Below are positions 25,503-32,973 of a stretch of DNA of 64,000 nucleotides, piece by piece. Under the pieces are notes generated by a model. The model worked only from the letters and a program-made list of their open reading frames with translations. It was not told the origin of the DNA and did not search any database. A program made the translations under genes and the position numbers. The first letter of the stretch is position 1, and each line of letters opens with the position of its first letter. Source of the stretch: Mycolicibacterium komanii (lineage in GTDB: Bacteria; Actinomycetota; Actinomycetes; Mycobacteriales; Mycobacteriaceae); assembly GCF_001050035.1 (NCBI RefSeq), contig NZ_CVTA01000016.1, forward strand, positions 6,925-70,924, given 5' to 3'.

Positions 25503-25703
25503 ATGACTCAGAAGATCATCGTGGACTTCGGGCTCTGCGAGAGCAACGGAGTGTGCATGGGCATCATCCCCGAGGTGTTCGATCTGGACGACCAGGACTA
25601 TCTGCACGTCCTGCAGGAAGAAGTGACACCGGAGAACGAACAGCAGGTCCGAGAAGCCGTGCGCCAGTGCCCGCGTCAGGCGATCTCGATCGAAGACGCA
25701 TGA
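25503..25703 (+). CDS. Small ferredoxin, CxxNxxC type
   Basis: A 66-residue ferredoxin placed between two P450 genes and presumably shared by them. Ligands are C12-E-S-N-G-V-C18 and a late Q-C-P-R-Q-A-I; Asn occupies the variable ligand position. Residues 26-46 are strongly acidic. The TGA overlaps the ATG of the following P450, so ferredoxin and second P450 are translationally coupled. The ATG follows GGAGGGGGATCGCAT. Confidence 0.9.
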   Translation: MTQKIIVDFGLCESNGVCMGIIPEVFDLDDQDYLHVLQEEVTPENEQQVREAVRQCPRQAISIEDA

Positions 25704-26905
25704 CGACGTCGAAAGTCGTCTTCGATCCGTTCTCGCAGGAATACTTCGACGGGCCGTGGGAGATCTACCGCCGCCTGCGCGAGGAAGCGCCCGTCTACTA
25801 CAGCGAGGAACACGACTTCTACGCGTTGTCGCGCCATGAGGACGTAGCGGCGGCGTACAAGGATTTCGCGACGTACTCGTCGGCCTACGGCCTGGACCTG
25901 GCGACGATACGGTCCGACGAACCGATCGTCGCCAAGATGATCATCCTGATGGATCCACCCGAGCACCGTCACATGCGCAGCCTGGTGAACAAGGTGTTCA
26001 CGCCCCGTGCGATCGAGGCGATGCGACCGATGGTGACCGACACCATCGACCGCTACATCGCAAAGGCCGACCCCAGGCACTTCGACGTCGTCAGCGACTT
26101 CTCGGCGTTCTTCCCGGTCGAGGTGATCACCCAAATGCTGGGAGTGCCAGAAGAACACCGGCAGCAGGTCCGGGAATGGGTGGACACGTCGCTGCATCGT
26201 GAGCCCGGCCAGGTCGACATGTCCGAAGAGGGCATGCAGGCCGTCGCCCAGGCCATGGGGTTGTACTACGAGCTTATTCAGGAGCGTCGGGCCCACCCGC
26301 AGGACGACATGTTCAGCCGCCTGATCGCCGCGGAGATCACCCGCGAGGACGGCCAGAAGGAATCGCTGGACGACTTCGAGATCGCCGGGTTCGCAACGCT
26401 TCTCGGTGGTGCCGGCGCCGAGACGGTCACCAAGCTGGTGGGCAACGCGGCGGTGACCTTCGCCCGTCACCCCGAACAGTGGCAGAAGCTGCTCGACGAT
26501 CGCAGCAAGATCCCGGCCGCGGTGGAGGAACTGCTGCGGTACGAACCGCCGGTGCACTACAACGTGCGGCGGTCGATGCGCGAGGTCACCTTGCACGACG
26601 TGACGATTCCCGAGGGCAAACCAGTGTTCCTGCTGCAGGCATCGGCACACCGCGATCCGGATGCGTTCACCGATCCGGACACGTTCGACATCGACCGCAA
26701 CCGCACCGAGGCGCAGAACCTCGGCTTCGGCTACGGCATACACAGCTGCCTGGGGGCGGCGTTGGCGCGGATGGAGACGGCGGTCGCGCTGGAGCGGCTG
26801 CTCGACCTGATCCCCCACTACGAGGTGCTGTGGGACGACTGCCGTCGGGTGGCGATGCAGAACGTCGCGGGATGGTCGCATGTCCCGGTACGAGTACCGG
26901 ACTGA
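25700..26905 (+). CDS. Cytochrome P450
   Basis: A 401-residue P450 starting in an ATGA overlap with the ferredoxin. The heme loop has L-G-F-G-Y-G-I-H-S-C-L-G with Cys350 and the usual Phe. The I-helix is G-G-A-G-A-E-T-V-T-K, identical in that motif to the first P450. N-terminal K-V-V-F-D-P-F-S-Q-E-Y-F also mirrors the first copy (K-L-V-F-D-P-V-S-Q-E-F-F). Shared ferredoxin and close homology suggest consecutive or alternative oxidation of one substrate class. Confidence 0.93.
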   Translation: MTTSKVVFDPFSQEYFDGPWEIYRRLREEAPVYYSEEHDFYALSRHEDVAAAYKDFATYSSAYGLDLATIRSDEPIVAKMIILMDPPEHRHMRSLVNKVFTPRAIEAMRPMVTDTIDRYIAKADPRHFDVVSDFSAFFPVEVITQMLGVPEEHRQQVREWVDTSLHREPGQVDMSEEGMQAVAQAMGLYYELIQERRAHPQDDMFSRLIAAEITREDGQKESLDDFEIAGFATLLGGAGAETVTKLVGNAAVTFARHPEQWQKLLDDRSKIPAAVEELLRYEPPVHYNVRRSMREVTLHDVTIPEGKPVFLLQASAHRDPDAFTDPDTFDIDRNRTEAQNLGFGYGIHSCLGAALARMETAVALERLLDLIPHYEVLWDDCRRVAMQNVAGWSHVPVRVPD

Positions 26906-27684
26906 TGCGATTCATCTTCGTGCACGGCGGTTTTCACGCCGCCTGGTGCTGGGATCGCACGATCGACGAGTTGACCGGGATGGGCCACGACGCGGTCGCG
27001 GTGGACCTGCCCGGTCACGGCGCACGAGTCGACGAAGAGTCGACGCTGGCCAACCGCCGCGACGCCATCGTTTCGGCGCTGCAGGCCGGCGGCTCGCACA
27101 AGAGCGTGCTGGTCGGTCACTCCGGCGGGGGCTTCGACGCGACGCTGGCCGCCGACGCCGCGCCCGAATTGGTCAGCCACATCACCTACCTCGCGGCGGC
27201 GCTGCCCCGGGAAGGGCGCACCTATCCGGAAGCGATGGCGATGCGCGACGAGGGCGAGGAGCTCGCCGACGACTTCGACGCCGACGTCGGAGAGATGTTG
27301 GGCTATCTGAAGTTCGACGACGATGGGGCGATGTGGTTCGCCGACTTCGAGGGTGCGTGGAAGTACTTCTACCATGACTGCGACGAGGCCACCGCGCGCT
27401 GGGCGTTCGAGCGGCTGGGCCCCGAGCGGTTCGGCGACACCACGGTGACTCCGGTGTCCGTCGCGCGGTTCTGGGAGGCCGACCTCCCCCGCAGCTTCAT
27501 CCGCTGCCTGCAGGATCAGTCGATGCCGCGGTGGCTGGCCGACACGGTGACGCGTCGCCTCGGCGTCGAGCAGCTGACCATCGACACGTCGCACTCGCCG
27601 TTTCTGTCACGGCCGCGGGAGTTGGCCGAGCTGCTGGTGCACGCCACCACGACGAAGCCGACCGGCCCGCTGCAGCCGCACTAG
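26905..27684 (+). CDS. Alpha/beta hydrolase (esterase/hydroxynitrile lyase-like)
   Basis: A 259-residue alpha/beta hydrolase starting in a TGATG overlap with the P450. The N-terminus has F-V-H-G-G-F-H-A-A-W-C-W, the elbow is G-H-S-G-G-G with Ser73, and D-T-S-H-S-P-F-L-S near the C-terminus supplies the catalytic His. These marks match the plant-type esterase/hydroxynitrile lyase subfamily common in actinobacteria. It may hydrolyse a lactone or ester made after P450 oxidation, for instance in a Baeyer-Villiger-like step, though no such monooxygenase is here. Confidence 0.88.
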   Translation: MRFIFVHGGFHAAWCWDRTIDELTGMGHDAVAVDLPGHGARVDEESTLANRRDAIVSALQAGGSHKSVLVGHSGGGFDATLAADAAPELVSHITYLAAALPREGRTYPEAMAMRDEGEELADDFDADVGEMLGYLKFDDDGAMWFADFEGAWKYFYHDCDEATARWAFERLGPERFGDTTVTPVSVARFWEADLPRSFIRCLQDQSMPRWLADTVTRRLGVEQLTIDTSHSPFLSRPRELAELLVHATTTKPTGPLQPH

Positions 27685-27700
27685 TCCGATCGCCGAAAGA

Positions 27701-27743
27701 GCATTCCTGGTCGTGGTCAACCCGAAAACACAGCCAGGAATGC
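27701..27743. terminator. Hairpin between convergent genes
   Basis: GCATTCCTGG (27701-27710) pairs perfectly with CCAGGAATGC (27734-27743); after a 2-base internal mismatch a further GTG/CAC pair extends the stem. It lies between the stops at 27684 and 27762, where a bidirectional terminator is expected. There is no clear T-run. Confidence 0.6.
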
Positions 27744-27761
27744 CATTTCGCGCACAGAGAC

Positions 27762-28049
27762 TCAGCCCAGGCCGTGCAGGATGACGCCGTTGCAGTCGGC
27801 GGCGGCCTGACGCAGCTTCGCGGCGGCCTGGTACTCGTCGGAGTAATACCAGGCCTTGGCCGCCTCCTCGGACTCGAACTCGAGCAGCACGGTCTGCGTG
27901 CCGTGCCAGGTGCCCTCGATCACCTCGGCCTTCTGGTCGAACGCCAGCAGGTTCGCGCTGGCCATCGTCTGGCTGGCCACCTTGCCGTACTCCGCCATCC
28001 CCTCGGGGTCCTTGACGTCCTCGGTGATGAGGATGTACGCCTTCGCCAT
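27762..28049 (-). CDS. DUF1330 family protein
   Basis: A 95-residue dimeric alpha/beta-barrel-type protein. It begins A-K-A-Y-I-L-I-T-E-D-V and has an F-E-S-E-E-A-A-K-A-W-Y-Y-S-D-E-Y segment typical of DUF1330. The family is widespread and has no established activity; members resemble small heme or aromatic-compound binding barrels. It is the last gene of a three-gene unit with a ferredoxin and a P450, 17 bases after the ferredoxin, so a role in P450 product handling is possible. Confidence 0.85.
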   Translation of the reverse strand: MAKAYILITEDVKDPEGMAEYGKVASQTMASANLLAFDQKAEVIEGTWHGTQTVLLEFESEEAAKAWYYSDEYQAAAKLRQAAADCNGVILHGLG

Positions 28050-28066
28050 TCGAGTCTCCTTTTGTG

Positions 28067-28258
28067 TCAGTCGATTTCGCGGATTGCGCGTTCAGGGCAG
28101 TTAGCGATCGCGTCGCGCGCCGCCGATTCCAGGTCGGCCGGCACCTCTTCGGGGTTCGCGACCGCCCAACCGTCGTCGTTGAGCTCGAACACCTCAGGGC
28201 ACAACGTCAGGCACATGCCGTGGCCGGCGCAGCGGTCTTCGTCGACGGTGACCTTCAT
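28067..28258 (-). CDS. Small ferredoxin, CxxHxxC type
   Basis: A 63-residue ferredoxin for the P450 just upstream, whose stop overlaps its ATG. Ligands are C10-A-G-H-G-M-C16 and a late N-C-P-E-R-A-I; an extra Cys20 (C-L-T-L-C-P) is present that the other three ferredoxins lack. It is closest in layout to the ferredoxin at 1145-1336. Acidic patches in the central region fit a redox-docking role. Confidence 0.9.
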   Translation of the reverse strand: MKVTVDEDRCAGHGMCLTLCPEVFELNDDGWAVANPEEVPADLESAARDAIANCPERAIREID

Positions 28259-29544
28259 CGGGCGTCACCGGAAACGACGTCGAACTCCAGATTCAGCTCG
28301 GTCAGCCCGCGCAGGATGTAGGTCGGGATGTAGTTGTAGCGACGCTCTCCCAGCGGGCCGTGATGGGCCTCGCTGATGCGAATGTCGGTGGTGCGGTCCA
28401 GCAGTCGCTCCAGGCCGACGCGCGTCTCCGCCCGCGCCAACGGTGCTCCCGGGCAGCTGTGGATGCCGCGCCCGAACGCCAGGTGCTGACGGGCGTTCTT
28501 GCGCTCTGGGTCGAAGTTGTCGGGATCGGTGAACCGACGCGGATCACGATTCGCCGCACCGTTGATCACCATCACGGTGCATCCGGCGGCGAGCTGCTGG
28601 TCGCCGACGGTCGTGGGCACCCGCGACAACCGGAAGTCACCCTTGACCGGGCTCTCGATGCGCAGGCACTCCTCGATGAAGTTCGGCAGCAGGCTGCGGT
28701 CGTCGCGCAGCTGACGCTGGATGTCCGGCCGGTCGCCGAGCACCTTCAGCGCGGTCGACAGCAGGCGCACCGTCGTCTCCTGGCCGGCCGAGAAGACGTT
28801 GGTGGCCACCCGCACGACGTCACCCACCTCGGGTGTCGTGCCGTCCGGGAACGACGCGGTGGCCAGCCCGGTCAACACGTCGTCGCGCGGTTCGCGCCTG
28901 CGGTCCTCGACGTACTCGGCGAACACGTCGTAGAGGTACTCCAGCGGCGTCTTGGCCAACGTCTTGTCGGCATTGCCCAGACCGCTGCCATGCGTGCCGC
29001 GGGCGAGCCGCTCGAGCAGTTCGGGACGGTCCTCCTCGGGGACACCGAGCAGGTCGGCGATCACCCGCAACGTGAACGGTGCGGCGAAACCCGTGATGAA
29101 CTCGCCCTGCCCCGGCGCGAGGAAGTCGTCGAGGATGTCGTCGGCGAGCTGCCACATCGCGTCCTCGTTCTCCTTGAGGCGCTTCGGTGTGATCAGCCGC
29201 ATCAGCAGGGCCCGGTGGTTGGTGTGCGTCGGCGGGTCGAGCGTCGGCAACTGGTCGCTGAACGGGATCTCGTCGCGATGTTCCTTGATGACCTCGGTGA
29301 CGTCGTCACCTTCCAGCGGCACGGGGAAGCCCGGGAACGGGCCCGTCACCGAGATGCACGACGAGAACGTCTCGGCGTCGTTGTAGATGTCGACGGCCTC
29401 CTGCCAACCGGTCACCATCGTGACGCCGTAGTGGTCCTCACGGGCCACCGGGCACTTGTTGCGCAGCGCCGCGTAGAACGGGTACGGGTCGGCGGTCAGG
29501 CGCCCGTCCCGGAAGAAATCGACCGTGGTGAGGTCCTCGGTCAT
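28255..29544 (-). CDS. Cytochrome P450
   Basis: A 429-residue P450. The heme loop is A-F-G-R-G-I-H-S-C-P-G-A-P-L-A-R with Cys364, and the I-helix reads F-S-A-G-Q-E-T-T. E-E-C-L-R supplies the K-helix ExxR. A GGAGGG ribosome site precedes the ATG. It is a paralogue of the P450 at 53347-54630: both share D-P-Y-x-x-Y-x-x-L-R-x-x-x-P-V near the start, T-P-x-R-L-K-E-N-E-D in the middle and a similar C-terminal end. A palindrome of the GAGAAY type lies about 31 bases upstream of the start. It leads the P450-ferredoxin-DUF1330 operon. Confidence 0.93.
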   Translation of the reverse strand: MTEDLTTVDFFRDGRLTADPYPFYAALRNKCPVAREDHYGVTMVTGWQEAVDIYNDAETFSSCISVTGPFPGFPVPLEGDDVTEVIKEHRDEIPFSDQLPTLDPPTHTNHRALLMRLITPKRLKENEDAMWQLADDILDDFLAPGQGEFITGFAAPFTLRVIADLLGVPEEDRPELLERLARGTHGSGLGNADKTLAKTPLEYLYDVFAEYVEDRRREPRDDVLTGLATASFPDGTTPEVGDVVRVATNVFSAGQETTVRLLSTALKVLGDRPDIQRQLRDDRSLLPNFIEECLRIESPVKGDFRLSRVPTTVGDQQLAAGCTVMVINGAANRDPRRFTDPDNFDPERKNARQHLAFGRGIHSCPGAPLARAETRVGLERLLDRTTDIRISEAHHGPLGERRYNYIPTYILRGLTELNLEFDVVSGDAR

Positions 29545-29574
29545 GCGCCCTCCGTTTCGACGATCTCAGCAGAC

Positions 29575-29589
29575 GAGAACGTGATTCTC
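29575..29589. promoter_or_regulatory. Palindromic operator candidate GAGAAC-GTG-ATTCTC
   Basis: Third occurrence of the GAGAAY-N3-ATTCTC pattern, placed 31 bases upstream of the P450 start. The other two copies are in the divergent gap at 13924-14197, 15 kb away. The recurrence suggests that one regulator controls both loci. Confidence 0.55.
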
Positions 29590-29644
29590 ATATCCGGGTA
29601 TCAGATTTCCATAGTGGCACGGCCGCGTCAACGCGCGAGCCGGC

Positions 29645-29693
29645 GACTTCGGTGCGCTACCAATCGCACAGCGATTAGTAGTGCACCGAAATC
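29645..29693 (-). terminator. Long hairpin after the TauD gene
   Basis: Two 23-base arms (29645-29667 and 29671-29693) with a 3-base loop. They differ at three positions, all compatible with G-U pairing in RNA, so the folded stem is continuous. It begins three bases after the TauD stop, so it probably terminates that minus-strand operon. The outer part, TTCGGTGCGCTACC, also occurs in the hairpins at 56354 and 57355. Confidence 0.7.
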
Positions 29694-29695
29694 AC

Positions 29696-30541
29696 TCACT
29701 GGATCGGCTCGTCGCCCAGCACCGTCGTGCGCAGCATCTCGCGCGGTGAATCCGGGTCATACGGCGCGGCGCGGTGCAGGACCCCGTTGTTGTCCCAGAT
29801 CACGGTGTCGCCGACGGACCAGCGGTGGCTGTAGACCAGATGCGGCTGCGTGGCGCGGTCAAGCAGTTCGGCCAGCAACGCACGGCCCTCGTCGAGGTCC
29901 ATGCCGACGACGTAATCCGCCGAGGCGCCCAACACCAGCGACTTGCGGCCGCTGCGGTGCGTCCACACCAGGGGGTGTTCGTGAGTAGGCCGCGACCGCC
30001 ACCTGGCCACCAGTTCCGGCGACGGATCGGGGGTCACCCGGCGCTGGGACGCCTCGAGGGAGTGCACCACCCGCAACGAGCCGAAGCGCTCCTTCTCCTC
30101 GTCGCTGAACGCCTCGTAGGCCGCGTACGAATTCGCGAACTCCGTCTCTCCGCCGGTCTCGGCCACCTGCTTGGCCGAGAGCACCGTCGCCTTCTGCGGG
30201 CACTCGTCGTTGGTGGGCGTGCATCCGTCGATGTGCCAGTCGAACGTGGCGCGCAGATAGTCGGCCGAGGCGTTCTTCGACTTGTCGAGCGTCACCGGGT
30301 AGATCCCGGCGACCGGATGGTGGCCGTCCGACGAGTGGTCGATGTCGCCGAGCCGTCGGCAGAACGCGACCTGCGCCTGCGGGGTCAGCCCGAGACCTGG
30401 GAAGACCAGAACGCCGTTGTCCTCCAAGGCATCCAGGATCGCGGCGCCCAGCGCGTCGTCGTTTGCCAGCGCCTCGGAGTCGAGGCCCGTCACCTCCGCG
30501 CCGACCGATGCGGTGAGCTTGTTGATCGTCAACACTGTCAT
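29696..30541 (-). CDS. TauD/TfdA-type Fe(II)/2-oxoglutarate dioxygenase
   Basis: A 281-residue non-heme iron dioxygenase. The facial triad is visible as H103-x-D105 (in D-W-H-I-D-G) and H256 (in V-L-H-R-A-A-P), and Arg267 fits the 2-oxoglutarate carboxylate site. Such enzymes hydroxylate, often releasing sulfite, an alcohol or an amine; 2,4-D, taurine and alkyl sulfate are substrates of known relatives. It ends the operon with the Rieske oxygenase and its small partner, 19 bases downstream. Given a sulfotransferase elsewhere in the window, sulfate-ester cleavage is a speculative option. Confidence 0.92.
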   Translation of the reverse strand: MTVLTINKLTASVGAEVTGLDSEALANDDALGAAILDALEDNGVLVFPGLGLTPQAQVAFCRRLGDIDHSSDGHHPVAGIYPVTLDKSKNASADYLRATFDWHIDGCTPTNDECPQKATVLSAKQVAETGGETEFANSYAAYEAFSDEEKERFGSLRVVHSLEASQRRVTPDPSPELVARWRSRPTHEHPLVWTHRSGRKSLVLGASADYVVGMDLDEGRALLAELLDRATQPHLVYSHRWSVGDTVIWDNNGVLHRAAPYDPDSPREMLRTTVLGDEPIQ

Positions 30542-30560
30542 GCTCGTCCTGTCCTTGTCG

Positions 30561-30896
30561 TCACGGCACCGGCGAGCTGACGCGGTGCATCTCGGCGTCG
30601 GCCGAGTCGGCGGGCTTCTGCGTACCGAAGACCTCGACCGCCATCGACACCATGATCATCGAGTAGATGAGGTGCAGCAGGTTCAGCGCATCCTCGGGCA
30701 GATCGTCGAGCGGGAACTTGTCGCAGTAGTCGATCGCTTCCTCGAAACGCGGTGTGAACGCGTCGTAGAACTCCCGGATCTCCGGCATGGGCGTGGCCAG
30801 CCGGGTGGCCCACCGCTCGGCTTCGGTTGGCAAGCACCACTTTTCGGCGAACGACTCGAACTCGCCGAACGCACTGGGTAGACGGGTCACGCTCAC
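30561..30896 (-). CDS. Unknown small partner of Rieske oxygenase (copy 1)
   Basis: A 111-residue protein starting with GTG in a GTGA overlap with the Rieske alpha-subunit gene. It is predicted to be mostly helical, with an E-A-E-R-W segment, a Y-C-D-K-F-P-L-D-D-L-P-E-D core and an N-L-L-H-L-I-Y-S-M-I-M-V-S hydrophobic helix. A clear paralogue (35785-36126) follows the second Rieske gene in the same way. It is not like known oxygenase beta subunits, which are ~160-190-residue cone-fold proteins. I infer an accessory or small subunit; the function is undescribed as far as I can tell. Confidence 0.8.
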   Translation of the reverse strand: MSVTRLPSAFGEFESFAEKWCLPTEAERWATRLATPMPEIREFYDAFTPRFEEAIDYCDKFPLDDLPEDALNLLHLIYSMIMVSMAVEVFGTQKPADSADAEMHRVSSPVP

Positions 30897-32155
30897 ACCC
30901 CCACCGGACTGCGCTCGGCCTTGTATTCCTCGACCCATTTGACGGCCTCGTGGTGCAGATGACGCACCAGAATCTCCTGGTCGCTGAGCGGGAAGTCGTC
31001 GATGACGTCGTACTCCAGCGCCGCCTGGGTGCCGCCGAGCATTCCGGCGTCCTGCAGCGCGAACTCCTTGAGCACCACCGAGGCGACCTCGTGCTCGATG
31101 CGCTCGCGCACGCTGCGGGCGGGGTGGAATGCGTTGTAGGCCTCGAACTTATGGGTGTTGTGCGACGTCGGCCAGTACCGGTACAGCAGGTACCAACCGT
31201 GGTAGATCAGGATCTCCAGGTTCGGGAAGATCTGGAAATTGGTGATGCCCCAGGGCTCGATGCCGCCGGGATTCAGCCCGGCCGACTGATGCGTCTCCGG
31301 GGTACGCCACGGGCCGACGAGTCCGCTGCGCGTGATCCGTTCGACCGGATACATGTACTCCGGTGCCAGCAGCCATCGACGGGTGCCCGCCGTCGACACC
31401 AGTCGGTGCGGCCCGTCGATCTGGAAGTGCCCGCACTCGAAGGTGGCGTTCGGTTGGCGCACCGCGCTGGGCACCTGCTGCGAGTGCAGCGACGGCACGT
31501 GGTAGTACTCCTGGAACGCGTCGGCGAAGATCTTCCAGTTGCTGTTGTTCTGCGCCTCGAATTCGTAGCGCTCCGTCATCAATTCGAACGGATAGTCGTC
31601 GAGCGCGGTGATCATCGGCCCGAGAAACTCGCGCAGGGTCCACCGCGGTTCGGGGTCGAAGTTGATGAAGATGAAGCCGTTCCAGACGTCGCACTGCACG
31701 GGCTTCAACCCGTGTCGCTCGTGGTCGAGGCCGAAGAACTCGCCCTCCTGCTGAACGAACGTCAAGTCACCCTTGAGGTCGTAGCGCCACCCGTGGTACT
31801 TGCAGGTGAACTGCCGACACGTGCCCTTGACCTCTTCGTTGGGAAAGTCGTTCCACACCAACTTGTTTCCACGGTGACGACAGATGTTGTAGAACGCGCG
31901 GATCTGCTGATCCTTACCCCGCACCACGATCACCGACGTCTTGGCCGCGTCGATCTCCTTGGTCAGGTAGCTCCCGACCCGCGGCAGCTCCTCCACACGC
32001 GCGACGTTGAGCCAGGCGCGTTTGAAGACCGCTTCGCATTCGAGTTCGTAGAACTCCGGTGAGATCGAGTCGCGGAACGAGACCGGTCCGGTTCCCAGGT
32101 CGGGGTAGTGCTCGGTCCAGCTGCCCTCGGCCGGCTTGGGCCACTTAGTAGCCAT
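30893..32155 (-). CDS. Rieske non-heme iron oxygenase, alpha subunit (copy 1)
   Basis: A 420-residue ring-hydroxylating-type oxygenase. The Rieske cluster is bound by C92-R-H94 and C118-K-Y-H121-G-W. The mononuclear iron site has N206-W, bridging Asp212, and His219 and His224 in Y-Y-H-V-P-S-L-H. It resembles the second copy at 36128-37393 throughout, but is distant from KshA. Its stop overlaps the small partner gene, and a ferredoxin reductase gene lies two genes upstream in the same operon. Hydroxylation or demethylation of a cyclic substrate is expected. Confidence 0.94.
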   Translation of the reverse strand: MATKWPKPAEGSWTEHYPDLGTGPVSFRDSISPEFYELECEAVFKRAWLNVARVEELPRVGSYLTKEIDAAKTSVIVVRGKDQQIRAFYNICRHRGNKLVWNDFPNEEVKGTCRQFTCKYHGWRYDLKGDLTFVQQEGEFFGLDHERHGLKPVQCDVWNGFIFINFDPEPRWTLREFLGPMITALDDYPFELMTERYEFEAQNNSNWKIFADAFQEYYHVPSLHSQQVPSAVRQPNATFECGHFQIDGPHRLVSTAGTRRWLLAPEYMYPVERITRSGLVGPWRTPETHQSAGLNPGGIEPWGITNFQIFPNLEILIYHGWYLLYRYWPTSHNTHKFEAYNAFHPARSVRERIEHEVASVVLKEFALQDAGMLGGTQAALEYDVIDDFPLSDQEILVRHLHHEAVKWVEEYKAERSPVGV

Positions 32156-32200
32156 GCGAACCTCCGTGTCGTGGTTGGTATGCGGTGACGGGGTCGGTCA

Positions 32201-32944
32201 TCACAGCACCGACCCCCCGTTGACGCCGAGAATCTGGCCGGTGATGAAGCCGGCCTCGTCCGAGCACAAAAAGCCCACGGCCGCGGCAATGTCGTCGCCG
32301 GTGCCGAGGTGGCCGAGCGGAACGGTCGCGGCCATCTGCTCGTTCGGTGGCAGGTGTCCGGCCTCCTGGCCGGCGTGCTGCATGGGTGTCTCGATCGCCG
32401 ACGGCGGGATGTTGTTCACCGTGATGCCCACCGGACCGTACTCGCGCGCAAGCGATTTGGTCAGCGAGAGCAACGCGCCCTTGGACGCGGCATAGTGGGC
32501 CATCCTCGGTGAACCCCGCTGCGCGCTGGAGGACGAGATCATCACGATGCGGCCCCACCCCGCCTCGAGCATGTCGGGCACCGCCACCTGGCAGCAGTGA
32601 AAGGTCCCGGTGAGGTTGACGTCGATCAGCCGCTGCCACGCCTGCGGTGTGATGTCGGTGAAGGCCGCCCAGTCCACCGCTCCGGCGCTGGTGACCAGGA
32701 TGTGCACCGGCCCCAGCTCGCTACGCACCTTCGCGAACGCCTCCTCGACGGCCGCGCGGTCACTGACGTCGGCGGCGATCCCCAGTGCCGTCACGCCGGA
32801 GGACCGCAGCTCCTCGGCGACCCGTTGAGCCGCTTCGCCGTTGACGTCGAGCACGGCCACCTTGTGGCCGCGACGACCGAGCTCGCGGCACGTCGCCTCC
32901 CCCATGCCCGACGCGCCCCCGGTCACCACCGCGACCCGGGTCAT
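32201..32944 (-). CDS. SDR family oxidoreductase
   Basis: A 247-residue classical SDR with T-G-G-A-S-G-M-G at residues 8-15, S-S-S-S-A-Q-R-G around the catalytic Ser, and Y-A-A-S-K as the catalytic Tyr/Lys. The end G-F-I-T-G-Q-I-L-G-V-N-G-G is almost identical to the end of the partial SDR at the window start. It lies between the reductase and the Rieske oxygenase genes, so it probably oxidises the hydroxylated product. Confidence 0.93.
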   Translation of the reverse strand: MTRVAVVTGGASGMGEATCRELGRRGHKVAVLDVNGEAAQRVAEELRSSGVTALGIAADVSDRAAVEEAFAKVRSELGPVHILVTSAGAVDWAAFTDITPQAWQRLIDVNLTGTFHCCQVAVPDMLEAGWGRIVMISSSSAQRGSPRMAHYAASKGALLSLTKSLAREYGPVGITVNNIPPSAIETPMQHAGQEAGHLPPNEQMAATVPLGHLGTGDDIAAAVGFLCSDEAGFITGQILGVNGGSVL

Positions 32945-32973
32945 CGCATCCGTCCCATCACTCGACCTCGTCT

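Noticed and set aside
28360..29988. A ~540-codon plus-strand frame opposite the P450 at 28255
   Set aside because: The P450 on the other strand has an intact heme loop and I-helix; the plus frame has no recognisable motif.
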